Below are positions 35,801 to 48,735 of a stretch of 64,000 bases of DNA, in pieces. Made by a program: the position numbers and the translations under genes. Below the pieces are notes generated by a model that was not told where the DNA came from, ran no database searches, and saw nothing but the letters and a program-made list of their open reading frames with translations. This DNA is from Grifola frondosa. Its lineage: Eukaryota > Basidiomycota > Agaricomycetes > Polyporales > Grifolaceae. Location: the NCBI GenBank assembly GCA_001683735.1, contig LUGG01000057.1:1-64000 (forward strand). Direction: 5' to 3'. Position 1 is the first letter of the stretch; each line of letters opens with the position of its first letter.

Positions 35801-38800
35801 TCAGACCTACTCTGCTGCGTTCGCAGAAGCCGGCTATCGTGCAGTGACAACCTTGGCCTTTGTTTCCCCGGAAGTCGTGCTGCCGCGGGTGGTTGGTCAA
35901 ATCCGTGCTGACCTCACCGCCAGCGAGCTACGGTCCTTGAACGACACCGATATTGATATTTGGGCGACACCCGAAGGTCAAACTTATGTTGATGGTATGT
36001 TTATAGCTTGACAAGTACCACATCCATTGTGCTAATCATTTTTACTAGTGTTGTCTTCCAAGAAACCTGACGTAGTCGAGAAAAAAGGCAAGGGTTACAA
36101 GGACGCGCAATGGGAAGCTGAGGTACGCAAGTCCATAGCCAGCAAAAAGGGTGCGACGTCTGGTACACTGTCAAAACAAGATTTGGCCTTGGTCCAAGCT
36201 CAGCTGGATAAGGAATCTATCGTCCGACAACGAGTTGCAATTTTGAAAGCAAGGCTGGAACGCGGTCTTCATTTAGTTCGCAGCCTCGTGGCCTCTCAGG
36301 TCGAAGAGCTGCATTCGTATGTTGGATCTATCTCTACTCTGCTATTACAAGGTGCATTCGGCAAGGGAGTCGCATTGATCCGTGAAACTGCATTCGATAC
36401 CTACCTGGTATGTGTTATCGGATGTTTGTTGCTCAATTATGATGACGCAATCTCAGGAACTAGCTAATTGTTGCTCCCTTCGCCTTGACACCTTCCGCAA
36501 ATGGATAGGTGTCGCTACTCTGAGGGCCTCTGTAGTTGATGGAATTCCCGATGAGATGCAAGTGGAACCTCTTAATGGTATGTTTATTTACTTCAAGACC
36601 AGTCAGTACCGATTTTTGATCGCGTAATCGCAGCACTTGTCCTGCGTGTACTCTACCGACTTCGTTCACTGTCAGAGCAGTCACCGTTCGATGCTGCTAC
36701 ATATTGCTATGCTTCTCCGCTCCTCAGCCAAGTATTGTTGAAGGGAGGTGTCGGGCTCACAGAGGATGACGATCCTTTGGAACAGGTGGTTCTTGCCTTA
36801 GACATCATCAAGTTCCACTGCGGCGAATGTGAGTAATATCTGAAATCCCATTATGAACAGTGATATATTTATTCGACCCTCAGTTTCGGTCGCGGTATTC
36901 CCTCGTATCAACACAATCAAAGATCTACTCCACGTTATCAGACAACAACCCAAGCTTGCTAAGGAAGCATCATCTGCTCTGATTGACCTCGGGCAAGCTG
37001 TTCAATCTAACGCAACTCGTGAAGAGACCGCTGTTTCGCTACGCGGTACGTTATTCCAGGAGGTTTATGCCAGAAATTCCTGTCTTCAAACCCTTCAGGT
37101 ACGATATCTCCTTGCGACGTATTGTTCGTTGATCCAGACATTCCCCCCAGCCCTTCGATCTAACGGATCTTGATTGGTCCCCTGAGCTCTGGGTTGCGAG
37201 TCATGATAACGATGAACAAAATGCCCGCTTAGCTCGCCATCTTTGGGAGGACAACGGCTTTGATGTACCCGAAAATTTCCTTCAAGACATGTTACCCCTG
37301 CTAGGTGAGATACGTTTCCTTTAGCCGTCGAATGTGAGCTTATGGACCTGCCAGAGCATGAGAATTCATATGTGCGGTCCAGTTCTGCGGCCGCTCTCGC
37401 TGAGGCTATTCTGGAGTATTGGCCTAGTTCTGTTAGCGCTGTGCTATCCAGTCTACAAGACTTCTACCGCGAAAAGGTTCACATTGTCCTCTTGCGCTGG
37501 TTACAGTAATACTGATGCTATTCGCAGGCGAAGGTGCTTGCTCCAGAATTTGACGAATACGTGAGAACGCGACTTTGCATCCTGACTCCTCAATGCTTAC
37601 AACTCCATAGGGAATGCTGATTGCACAAAGCATTGATCGGACTGATCCTTGGCCTGCAAGGGTCGCGATATCACTCGCATTCGAGCTTCTTGCACCAGCT
37701 TTCTCAGCAGATGATGTGGAGCCATTTTTCAATTTTTTGATTCAAGATGCAGCACTAGGAGATCGCAACCCAGAGGTTCGCCGAGGCATGCTCAACGCTG
37801 GTACCGCTGTCATAGATTTGCACGGTGCTGTACGCCTTGCTGGTCTCATTGCAATGTTCGAGGGGAGCTGTCCACTGCGGGCCCAGCTACAGAAGCTGCC
37901 GACCAGATCAAAGAGGCAGTCGTAATTCTCTTCGGCCGCGTAGCTCGACATCTTGATCCCTCCGACCCTCGTATCCCAGACATTGTAGAGCGACTCGTGG
38001 GCGCCTTGAAGACTCCTGCCGAGCAAGTACAAATAGCGGTCTCCGACTGTCTCGCTCCTCTGGTGCAAGTAATGCAATCACCAGTTTCACAGCTGATTGA
38101 TCGCTTACTAGACGAGCTATTCAATGCACCGAAGTATGCTGCTCGACGTGGTGCTGCATATGGCCTCGCCGGCGTCATCAAGGGCGTAGGAATATCTGTT
38201 ATGAAGGATCTCGAGATCATCGAACGCCTGCGTGCCGCTGCTGAAGACAAGAAGCGGTTCGAGCCTCGGCAGGGTGCGATGTTTGCGTTTGAGACATTCT
38301 CAACCACGCTTGGACGTCTCTTCGAGCCCTACGTCATTCATATCTTGCCAGTGTTATTGAACTCCTTTGGAGATGCCACTGCAGATGTTCGGGAGGCTAC
38401 TCATGACGCTGCTCGAGTCATCATGGCGAACATGTCTGGCTACGGTGTGAAGACAATCCTCCCATCATTGCTTTCTGGCCTTGACGAGAAACAGTGGCGA
38501 ACGAAAAAGGGTTCCATCGAACTACTTGGAATGATTGCATATTGTGCCCCAAAACAGCTGTCTCAATCTCTACCCATTGTCATCCCCCGTCTCACTGGCG
38601 TGCTTACCGATTCGCACGCTCAAGTTCGAGCCGCTGCGAATAAATCTCTCAAACAGTTCGGCGAAGTTATCAGCAACCCCGAAATTCAATCCCTAGTACC
38701 TGTCTTCCTCAAAGCAATGGTCGATCCAGCAAAGACTCCAAATGCGCTGTCTGCTCTCTTGAAAACCTCTTTTACGCATTATATCGATCACTCCTCTTTG

Positions 38801-41800
38801 GCATTGGTGAGTCGATTTCCAAATATACTCGCGCACAACAGGGTATCGATTCATAAACATAGGTTGTTCCAATTATCGAACGAGGATTACGGGAACGCGG
38901 CGCAGACACCAAACGCAAAGCGGCTCAAATTGTGGGGAACTTGGCTTCGCTCACAGATTCCAAAGATTTCGTACCGTACTTAAATCGACTTCTTCCTATG
39001 GTTCACGTCGTCCTGGTGGATCCGGTTCCTGAAGCCCGAGCGACCGCTGCGAAGTCACTCGGTACCCTAGTAGAGCGACTTGGAGAAGTTCATTTCCCAG
39101 ATCTGGTCCCTGGTCTCCTTAGAACGTTAAAAACCGACACCTCTGGTGTAGATCGACAAGGAGCAGCTCAAGGTCTTAGTGAGGTCTTGGCTGGTCTTGG
39201 GATGGAACGAATGGAGGGTTTGTTGCCAGATATTATTGCAAATGCTCAGTCACCACGAAGCACCGTTCGAGAGGGATTCATGTCATTGCTTGTTTTCTTA
39301 CCGGCAACCTTTGGCGCGCGTTTCCAACCGCATCTGCCCAAAATTATTCCTCCTATCTTGGGCGGTTTATCTGATGCAGAAGATTATGTGCGAGAGGCTG
39401 CCATGCGGGCAGGGCGTATGATTGTCACCAACTACTCTGCCAGAGCCATTGATCTGCTCTTGCCGGAGCTCGAACGTGGAATGTTTGATTCCGGCTGGCG
39501 TATCAGAGTGAGTAATCCAAAATTGATGCGTGGTGTAATTCACGAATCCCTTCCACTAGCAATCATCCATTACACTCGTTGGAGAACTGTTATTTAAGGT
39601 TTCAGGCATCAGTGGCAAAGCCGAGATTGAAGAGGATGAAGAAATTGTGGATACTACCATCACAGAGTCCTCTCGACGGGCTCTTGTTGAGGTGCTTGGC
39701 GTGGAGCGCCGTGACAGAATTCTCTCTGCACTATATCTCGCGCGACAAGACGCAGTCAACGTTGTTAGGCTATCTTCCGTACACATCTGGAAGGCACTGG
39801 TTCACAACACCCCTCGAACAGGTATCGTCCATATTGTCCCCTCATATATGGCTTTTAGCTGATCATTCAATAACAGTCAGGGAGATTCTACCCGAACTCG
39901 TCAGTCGGATCGTTCTCTTACTTACTAGTGATGAGATTGATCAGCAAGAAGTACGTATCATCCTCTGTGAATGAAGACATACTGACTATGGGCCCCAGAC
40001 TGCTGCCCGCACAGTCGTGGAGCTTTGCCGCAAGTCGGGAGAAAAGATGTTCGCTGAAATGGTTTCCATTCTACGTGCGAAGTCTGTTTCCTCTGATCCT
40101 GTCACGCGTGAAGGTGTCTGCCTGATGCTTTGCGAACTTATGTGAGTGCACTTACCGGCATTGATGTATCATATGTAATGATCAATGTATTTTCACAGGG
40201 AGAGTACGACGGATAACCAACGAGAAGGTCAAGAAGATGAGATCATAACGATGGTTCGTACATCACTGGTTGACGATGAAGCCAATGTTCGTTCCGCTGC
40301 GGCAAAAGCATTCGATACACTTCAAGAACATATTGGAGCAAAGGCTATTGATCAAACAATCCCTACATTGTTGGAGGCTCTGCGTCAACCAGGCCAAAGC
40401 TCGGGTACTGCTCTACAAGCCCTGAGGGAGGTGATGGCGGTCAGTAACGAAATGCCTCTCCTCTTATCTAAATGACTGAAACATGTGCTCAGGTTCGCGC
40501 AACCACAGTCTTCCCAGTTCTCATCCCAACGCTGACAGCGATACCTATGTCCGTCTTCAATGCGCGGGCGTTGGCATCGCTTGTCACAGTCGCTGGGCAG
40601 CCCTGAGCAAACGTTTGACTGTAATTTTGAACTCTCTTGTCAAGATCATCGAGAGCTCAGATATTGATGACAACGAGGAACTCAAAATTGCCGTTGACGA
40701 AGCGATACGTGCACTGCTGGCTTCAAATATGTGACCCCGAAGGCTTGAACACATTAATGCTACTCTTGCTTGGATGGTGAGTCACTATATATTCGTGTAA
40801 GTGAATTGATTGACATCTTGGATGTAGGTGTAAACATGATACAGTGAAGCGTCGCGTCAGCGCCTGCAATCTTTTCGCGATCTTCTGCGAAGAAACGGAA
40901 CTTGACTCTTCGCTATATCGAGTAGACTGGATCCGTCAGTTGATATCCCTTCTAGACGACGGCGAAGCCCCAGTTCACACGGCAGCGTGGCATGCACTCG
41001 ATGCGTTCGTCAAGTCCATACCGAAGGATGAACTTGAACCTCTTGTTGTTCCCCTACGGCGTACTATTGAAAGCACAGGCGCTCCTGGAATCCATGTTCC
41101 CGGTTTCAGCCTTCGGAAGGGCGTATCACCTACCGTCCCCATTATCATTGCTGGTCTTACTACTGGGAGCAACGAACAACGGGAACAGGCTGCGTATGCC
41201 ATTAGCGATCTCGTGGAGCGCACCGAAGAGAATGCGATCAAACCCTTTGTCGTGCCGTTTACCGGCCCCCTTATTCGGGTGGCAACACAAGCAACAACAT
41301 ACCCCCCTGCAGTCAAGACCGCTATTCTCACCGCGTTGTCTACGATGCTCGAGCGTATCCCAACGTTCGTCAAACCATTCTTCCCACAGCTACAACGTAC
41401 ATTCGTAAAGAGCGCCAGCGATCCCGCTAGTACAGTTGTACGCACGAAGGCAGCACAGGCGTTAGGTGTTCTAATGAGGAGCCAAACTCGCGTGGACCCC
41501 GTCATAACAGAACTCATATCCGGCGTCAAGGTTAACGACGATGCTATTGCAGGCAGCTTGATCTTGGCCTTGGCCCATGTGGTCGAGAGCGCTGGCGCCA
41601 GTGTCGGCGAAAAGGCGCGGGAAGGTTGTGCTGAGCTCGTTGCAGACTCCTTTAAGGAAATTCACGATGGTGAGTACCTAATTTTAATTTGTCATCTCCC
41701 ATTTCATCTCTCCTGCGCGCAGATTACTACATTCAATCCGTGGCAGCGCTATTCGTAGCGCTGTCATCGTACCCAGATCTCGTGGAGCCCATCGTCGAGT

Positions 41801-42108
41801 AAGTTCAAGCAGTCATAAAAGCATTTGGTCACGTTAAGAAGGATTATCTCCAGCTCATATCTCGCAACCGAACATCATGCTCTGCGTTGTCATCGCACTG
41901 CATCCTGGCCGTCCTCTCACCTGATGGCGATTACGATCACCATGATGGTTCCCTAAATGTCTTCCAGAAATTGGATGTCCTGCGCAGCATTGCACAAAAG
42001 GTTCAAGAGAGCGCTGTGCATGAGAAACCATCGATTGCACGTCCAGCGCGCGAGGCGAGGGAGCTGCTAAAATCCTTAGACGATGACGCGCTACAAGGAA
42101 TTTTCTGA
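32883..42108 (+). CDS. GCN1: GCN1, HEAT-repeat activator of the eIF2alpha kinase GCN2
   Basis: Very large (about 2,600 residues after removing some 25 short introns) ribosome-associated scaffold that passes the collided/stalled ribosome or amino-acid starvation signal to GCN2. The in-frame ATG at 32883 (MGRSEIESWIAST) is the best start seen. Most of the protein is HEAT repeats. The eEF3-like and GCN2-binding core is clear between about 37.6 and 41.7 kb: FNAPKYAARRGAAYGLAG, LPSLLSGLDEKQWRTKKGS, RAAANKSLKQFGEVISNPEI, DPVPEARATAAKSLGTLVER and GAAQGLSEVLAGLG. The stop is at 42106-42108. Three single-base breaks interrupt well-conserved segments: GGGG at about 37862-37865 (one G short), about 40598 (one C short), and AAA at 40725-40727 (one A too many). 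Since this is a slowly evolving gene, these are most likely consensus errors. Confidence 0.94.
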
Positions 42109-43473
42109 GGGTCCCGCACTCTCGGGAGCACGGTTGGCCCAACTTTAAGCCAGCGACTATGTTGTACATTATTTTTTGCTTAACATCATATACACCCAGT
42201 TGCTCGTATTACGCGAAACTAACATCTTGGTGAAACTTGAAGTATTTACCACTTCCGCGAGAGCCTCGTCTGAGTCTATAGGGTCGTGTTCGGTATTCTG
42301 ACGTATAATACGTTGCCAAAAATGACTGGTTCGTTCTTAAACCATGTCCAGCAACAAACAAACTGACATGATTCCCAGATCATTGTTGGATGATCGGATC
42401 ACAGCCATATTCTCGTCTTGTCAACATTCATGCCTATGGCGGTACGGTAAGTCAAGATACAACAGAGGCGATATGACAAGCGACTGATATCGACTCCTTT
42501 CAACAGTTGTGCACGCTGTGGGTGCACGTAGTACAGAACGCACTGCCAACACCATCCTCGACATAACAGGGAGCGGAATCACCGTATGTCGACTCGTACT
42601 AGGAGTTTGGCAAGGGATCACTGGGGCCTCCGGCGTTGCTATGGTTGCACCTATCATGCTTGGTTATCACTTCACCGTCAAAGCTCCGAACTTGAATACT
42701 GCCGTCGGGAAGCGTACAGACTGCGCGAGGCATTAATAACCCGAGAGTGCAGGCGATGTCCACACATTCATAGCGCCAACAGTCAGGGCGATTATTGCAG
42801 TCGCGAAATCTTGAACTGCATGTCTGAACCTAGCGGTTGCGGATGGTCAATCGGCATGCGTCGAAGTAAACTCGAAGAGCCTCAAGGCTTACTAGTGGGT
42901 CCTGGAGTGACCGAAAGAGATGAACGATTCTATGAGTTAACCTGTGTCGACTCGCACATTTTATAGCCTATTTCCTCACCGGTGAAACCGTATCGAATCG
43001 TGCGACGGACCATCACCACAACCCTCGAGATACGCATGATAATATTTCGCAGCAAATCCTAGTGGCCGCATCAAAACATTTCACAAAGGCATCCTGTGCC
43101 AACCCCATCTCATGTCGTACCTTACGATACTTTTCGTAAAACGCCGCATTGTCAAGAGGACATCAAACTAGGCATACCGATGCATCCGAGGAAGGCGGGG
43201 AGTCCTCCTCAAAACATACCGGCCTCGTGGCGTTAAAGACCACAGAGAACAACTGCTCATTACCTAGTACGTGCCGGATTTTTAGTGCGCACAGCGTTTC
43301 ATGAAAATATTAAACGAGATATTAAGAAGAACATACACTGTTGATAATGTCTAGACGACTTTGCCGACTACTTACTTACCTTATTTAGTTCTTGTTTAGT
43401 CATCTTCTGATTGGGCGTTACTTGATTCTCAGGACCGCAGCCATCGCTTCTATGATTTGCATTGACAGCGAAG
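42109..43473. other. intergenic, nothing recognised
   Basis: A gap of about 1.36 kb between GCN1 and the first kinase-like gene. Open frames around 42509-42966 overlap in different frames and have no domain. Confidence 0.45.
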
Positions 43474-44681
43474 ATGAACGCAAAGCATCTTGTACGTTTG
43501 GAGACGCTATTCGATGAAACTGTCGGCTCAGACACTATTTCCTCGCCACAGGCACAAAACGCGATCTCCACGATCACTGTTCATGGGATTGCACACACCA
43601 AGGGCGATGATGCGACGGACTGCCCGTTGCACATGGCACGCGTCGAAATCCCTAAGATGAAGCGCCACATTCACCAACCATGGGAGCCAGATATCAGTCC
43701 TCATGGCTACCCTGAGGTCGCGCCCTCTCGGCTGCCACCCGAAGGAGATTATCGTGTCGAACTCTCTCTGGAGCCGCTCAAACAGACCGTTGGTTGCGAG
43801 GAGAATGGAAATTATGGACGTTGTGGCCATGTGTTCGCTGCTACTCCCACCTCTTGGTCAGATTCTTCCACCGGTCCGTGTCATGCCCCGTCTACGTTGA
43901 CCGGTCGTCTTCCTCCTCTCGCCGTCAAGATAGCTCGCTTTGGTTATAAGCGCGAGCTACTCTTAGAAGCCTCCGTTTATAAAGAGTTGGAACACCTTCA
44001 AGGTGTTTCTATTCCTCGTTGCTATGGACTCTTCGAGGGAGAACTGGAGGATGGTTGGGAGAGAGTCAGCGTGAAGCCAGACTATGAGGGTTGGGACACA
44101 ACCACGGACGAACATGCGCAGATCTCTGATCTCCCACTGGAGTTCAATTCTCTTCCCGAGAAGCAGTATATTAAACTGTGGGACGAGAAGTTGGAGCTTG
44201 CAACACAGGAACTGCGTTTCAATCGGGCTCACAATGGTCCTGGAGGCTCCAACACCGTTATGCTCCTCCTTCTAGAGCGGTTGGGCGGGAGGCTACCACT
44301 TGGTGTTGATCTAGGACCCGAGTTAAGGTGCGTGCGCAGACATACCAGTCCAAGCCAACGACGATGAGCTGACTTAAGGTTTCTTTCGATGTTGTTAGAG
44401 CAGATTTGCATGCGCTTTTCGAAGATATGGCAACGCAGGGCATCGTTTACTATGATATCCGATACTTCAACATTCTACAGCCGCTTCCAAATCCGCCTGG
44501 ATTCGCAGGCATAATATGTCCATATCATCACCGTCGACATTTGTGGAGGATCATCGATTTCTCCCATTATGTGTACAAAGTGGCGTTTACCATGGAATTC
44601 ATGAACGACGACAACGCAAGGAATGTGAACAGGTTCCTTGACTGCTTAGAAGGAGGAGAAATGTTTGAATTTGCGCACTGA
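43474..44681 (+). CDS. protein kinase-like protein, paralogue 1
   Basis: Model: 43474-43491, 43552-44327 and 44399-44681, 359 codons in frame. The 18-nt first exon (MNAKHL) and the acceptor CTCGCCACAG recur at the same place in paralogues 2 and 4. Kinase-fold marks: AVKIARFGYKRELLLEA (beta-3 Lys and helix-C Glu candidates), LLLLERLGG (hinge), YYDIRYFNIL in place of HRDxKxxN (the Asp and Asn kept, His/Arg replaced) and RIIDFSHY in place of DFG. An acidic insert (DYEGWDTTTDEHAQ) lies between the lobes. The N-terminal ~100 residues are rich in Pro and Cys and are not a known domain. It may be a small-molecule or protein kinase, or a pseudokinase. The function is unknown. Confidence 0.75.
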
Positions 44682-45058
44682 TAGATGTGTACGTGTTTCA
44701 TTTGTCCTCCCGATTTACTATGTGACCTCGCCGGCTGAAATAAACGAAATCATTCTTGTAAATACGACGCGATCTGCTAACACGTCGAACGAACTTGCTC
44801 CTAAACCTATAGCTTCACTCGCTGCAAAGTCCCATTTCTATCACAAGAAAAACACCTTTCCAGATGTGAGAACACCATAACTATACATACTTGGCGTACG
44901 ATTGCTAACATGAGTCACCTGTTCTAGAAAGAGCGTGAGATTCAACCACAAAGGTTTCCAAATTTGGTAACGTGTTTTCAAACACGAAGTCAATCGGATG
45001 TTCAAACCGTTCCTACTACTCTTGCCTCTACCATCTTCATTCATAGATAAAGATACAG
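44682..45058. other. spacer between kinase-like paralogues 1 and 2
   Basis: Contains, at about 44932-44982, a block matching in inverted orientation the sequence upstream of paralogue 4 (about 55690-55740; core ACCACAAAGGTTTCCAAATT). It is therefore shared promoter-side sequence of duplicated genes. Confidence 0.6.
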
Positions 45059-46275
45059 ATGCCAATAGTGCCTTTTGTACGTTTCAGAATGCCGTTTTAT
45101 GATTGTTTATGATTGTCTGCTCATATCATTTCCTCGCCACAGGCCCTAAATGCAATCTCTACGATCACCGTTCGCGGGATTGCACACATCAAGGGCGACG
45201 ACAAAACAGACTGCCCATTGCGCATGACACGCGTCGCAATCCCTAATATGAAGCGCAAATTTCACGAATCATCCGACCCGTTCTATTTCAGTCCTGATGG
45301 TCATCGTGAGATCGCGCCCTCACAGCTGCCACCCGAAGGAGATTACCATGTCGAACTCTCTCTTGAGCCGCTCAATCAGACCGTTGGTTGTGAGGAGAAT
45401 GGAAATTATGGACGTTGTGGCCATGTGTTTGCTGCTACTCCCATCTCTTGGTCAGATTCTTCCACCAGTCCGTCTCAGGACCCGTCGACGTTGACCGGTC
45501 GCCTCCCTCCTCTCGCCGTCAAAATAGCTCGCTTTGGCTATAAGCGCGAGCTACTATTGGAGGCCTCCGTTTATAAAGAGTTGGAGCACCTTCAAGGTGT
45601 TTCTATTCCTCGTTTCTATGGACTTTTCGAAGGCGAATTGGAGGAAGGTTGGGAGAGAGTCAGTCTGAAATCTGATTCTGAAGATTGGGGAATAGACACG
45701 GACGAAGATGCGGAGATCTTCTGACCTCCCACGGGAATTCCACGATCTCCCCGCAGAGCAGTATGAGAAACTGTGGGGCGAGAAATTTGAACTTGCGACA
45801 CAGGAACTGCGGTTCAATCGGACCCATAACGGTCCTGGAGGCTCCAACACCGTTATGCTCCTCCTTCTAGAGCGGTTGGGCGGGAGGCTACCACTTGGTG
45901 TTGATCTAGGACCCGAGTTAAGGTGCGTGCGCAGACATACTGGTCCAAGCGGATGACGATGAGCTGACTGACGGTTGTTTTTCACGTTGTAGAGCTGATT
46001 TGCATGCACTTCTCGAGGATATAGCGATACAAGGTGTCTTTTACTACGACATCCGATACTTCAACATTCTGCAGCCGCTTCCAAATCCTCCTGGATTCGC
46101 AGGCATAATATGTCCATATCATCACCGTCGACATCTGTGGAGAATCATCGATTTCTCCCATTATGTGTCCAAGGTGGCGTTTACCATGGAGTACATGAAG
46201 CTCGTCAACGAGTTGAATCTCAACAAGTTCCTTGACTTCTTAGAGGGAGGAGAGATTTATGAAATTCCACATTAG
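45059..46275 (+). CDS. protein kinase-like protein, paralogue 2 (one apparent frameshift)
   Basis: Model: 45059-45076 (MPIVPF), 45143-45922 and 45993-46275. The exon phases equal those of paralogue 1. The total is one base out of frame: where paralogue 1 has CAGATCTCTGAT this copy has GAGATCTTCTGAC at about 45713-45726, so one extra T causes the break between DEDAEIF and SDLPREF. Kinase-like marks are kept: AVKIARFGYKRELLLEA, LLLLERLGG, YYDIRYFNIL, RIIDFSHY. The tail differs from paralogue 1 (MKLVNELNLNKF). It is a tandem duplicate about 400 bp downstream of paralogue 1. Confidence 0.7.
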
Positions 46276-46688
46276 ATATGCATGCGCATGTGGTCCGTTA
46301 GATACGAACGTGTTCAATGATTTCGGAATCACGCCAGCTGAACGTTGAACACTCAATCACTCATGAGATGGACCAACAGGCATGTCCAAAATTATCTCAA
46401 TCTTAAGTTCAATCTCAGTTCAAATTCCACTGCTCCTCCGTATCAAACTGCCATCAACTTGGACTTGGACAGTTATAACTATCTTATATCTCCTGGGGGA
46501 AAAAGGTTTGATTGTGCTGCTCAGCTGCTCAATATTCCCAATATTGAATGTTCTGCGCTGCATGATTCTGTACGATCTCGGTTATACATCGGCCGATAGA
46601 GCCGGGACCGGGGACCCCGCACTCGATCTTCCCCGCATTCTTATGGATTAGGTTTTGAGATACCTTGACTCACCTCTGTTCGTTCAAC
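46276..46688. other. spacer upstream of glutaryl-CoA dehydrogenase
   Basis: About 410 bp without a supported gene. It presumably holds the dehydrogenase promoter. Confidence 0.4.
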
Positions 46689-48735
46689 ATGTCTCTAGCT
46701 CGTGCCAACCTTGCTCTCCGCCAAACCGCTGCTCGAAATGGCAGAGGGATAGTGGTATTAGGTGGGAGGCGATTTGCATCGAGTGAGTTCCCATGCGTTG
46801 AGGAATGTGGTCATGAATTGATTCGATTGCCGAAAGAGTACGCGAAGTTTGACTGGGAGGTGCACAGAGTTTCAATGCTTTCGGATAGTATCTGATTCAA
46901 TGGTTAGGATCCACTGAGTCTGGAAAGTCTGCTGACAGACGAGGAGATTGCTGTCCGGTCAGTTTTCCTGTGATCTCCGCTCTTCTCAGCTGACCTCTGT
47001 AACACTAGTGACACAGCACGTGCATTCTGTCAGGCAAGTATTGTTAGAAACTGTTCTCCCAACTATCTCTGACTGCTTTCATACCAGTAGGAAACTCTCT
47101 TACCACTAGTGCTCGAGGCCCAGCGCACTGAAGGTTCGTATGTCACTTGTCTCTTTTGAGTATAAACTCAACACCCACGTTATCCAGAATTTAACCATGA
47201 CATTCTTCCCTCCATGGGAAAGCTTGGGCTTCTCGGACCAACTATTCAAGGATACGGCTGTGCCGGTGTGAGCAGCGTCGCATATGGACTTGTCGCGCGT
47301 GAAGTGGAACGGTATATATGGCTTCTGATATCCACATCATTCCTCGTGTAATGATTATTCAGGGTCGATTCCGGTTACCGGTCAATTTCCTCTGTGCAGT
47401 CCTCGCTCGTTATGCACCCCATCAATGAGTATGGCAGTGAAGCGCAGAAGGAGAAGTACTTGCCTCGACTTGGTGAGTTCGGCCTCAATAAATTTTCCTC
47501 CTCTGATAGCTTTGCTGATTCGGACTTCAATAGCGAAGGGCGAACTGATCGGCTGTTTCGTACGTGGTTCCCTCCCGTTCACTTCCCCTACTAACCAGTG
47601 GTCCCACTTTGCAGGGCCTCACGGAACCGAACCATGGCTCTGATCCTGCAGGCATGGAGACGACGGCCGAAGAGGTTGACGGTGGGTTCATTTTGAATGG
47701 TTCCAAGACATGGATCTCCAATGCGCCCGTCGCGTGAGTTCCATTTGGTTGGATACGCATTTGAAATTTGGTCATTGATTGTCCACTAGCGATTTGTTCG
47801 TTGTGTGGGCGCGCTGCAAGTGGGATGAGAAAGTCCGAGGATTCCTTCTAGAGAAAGTTTGTCTTGGCGGCAATGTCAATGCTATTATGATCTGATGTAT
47901 ATCCACACAGGGAACGAAGGGCCTATCTGCCCCGCCTATCAAGCACAAGCTCGCGCTACGGTGCTCCTTGACCGGGTCGATATTCCTGGATAACGTGCAG
48001 GTGTCGCACGAGGCGCTGCTTCCGAAGGCGAAGGGCCTCGGTGCTCCATTCGGATGTCTGAACAACGCAAGGTCAGCGCACTGATCTTCTGTTGTCACCG
48101 CTAGATGAATCAATGCTGACCTGTCTCCCACACAGGTTCGGTATCTCGTGGGGCGCGATGGGTGCGCTGGAGGATTGCATCCACCGCACGCGCGCGTACG
48201 CGCTTGAGCGCCACCAGTTCAACCGCCCGCTGGCTTCGTTCCAGCTGGTGCAGAAGAAACTGGTGGATGCACAGACAGAGGTGGTTCTGGGACTGCATGC
48301 GAGCTTGCAAGTCGGGCGTCTCAAGGATGCGGGTAAACTCGCGCCGGAGATGATCAGTCTCGTGAAACGGAACAACTGTGGTAAGGCGCTTGAACACTCC
48401 CGGAGGGTTCTGGATATCCTTGGAGGGAACGCGTGTTCGGATGAGTACGTTGGCAGACTAATGTTTGTGTTTTGTTTGTGCTGATGCTGTGTCGGACAGG
48501 TATCATGTAGGGCGGCATGTTGCGAACCTGCAGGTCGTGAACACGTACGAAGGTACGGGAGCTTTTTCATCCGTCATTTTCTTCACATCCTCATTGTCGA
48601 TTTTTCTTACAGGAACATACGTGCGTATTCCTTTGGTGAAATATGCCCAGGCCGAAACTTATGCTTTGTTTACAGGATATTCATACCCTCATCCTCGGTA
48701 AAGCTATGACGGGCATCCAGGCATTCGCTAACTGA
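46689..48735 (+). CDS. GCDH: glutaryl-CoA dehydrogenase, mitochondrial
   Basis: FAD enzyme that oxidises and decarboxylates glutaryl-CoA to crotonyl-CoA in lysine and tryptophan breakdown. Start at 46689 with an Arg-rich mitochondrial leader ([19 protein letters not shown]). Acyl-CoA dehydrogenase marks in order: [112 protein letters not shown], and the active-site Glu in NTYEGTYDIH. The stop is at 48733-48735. It has many short introns, including an 8-nt microexon at 48613-48620 that supplies the GTY after the catalytic Glu. All pieces needed for the full ~410-residue enzyme are present and no frame break was seen. Confidence 0.92.

Noticed and set aside
42509..42966. Possible small gene downstream of GCN1
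   Set aside because: Overlapping frames without recognisable features or introns that improve the model.
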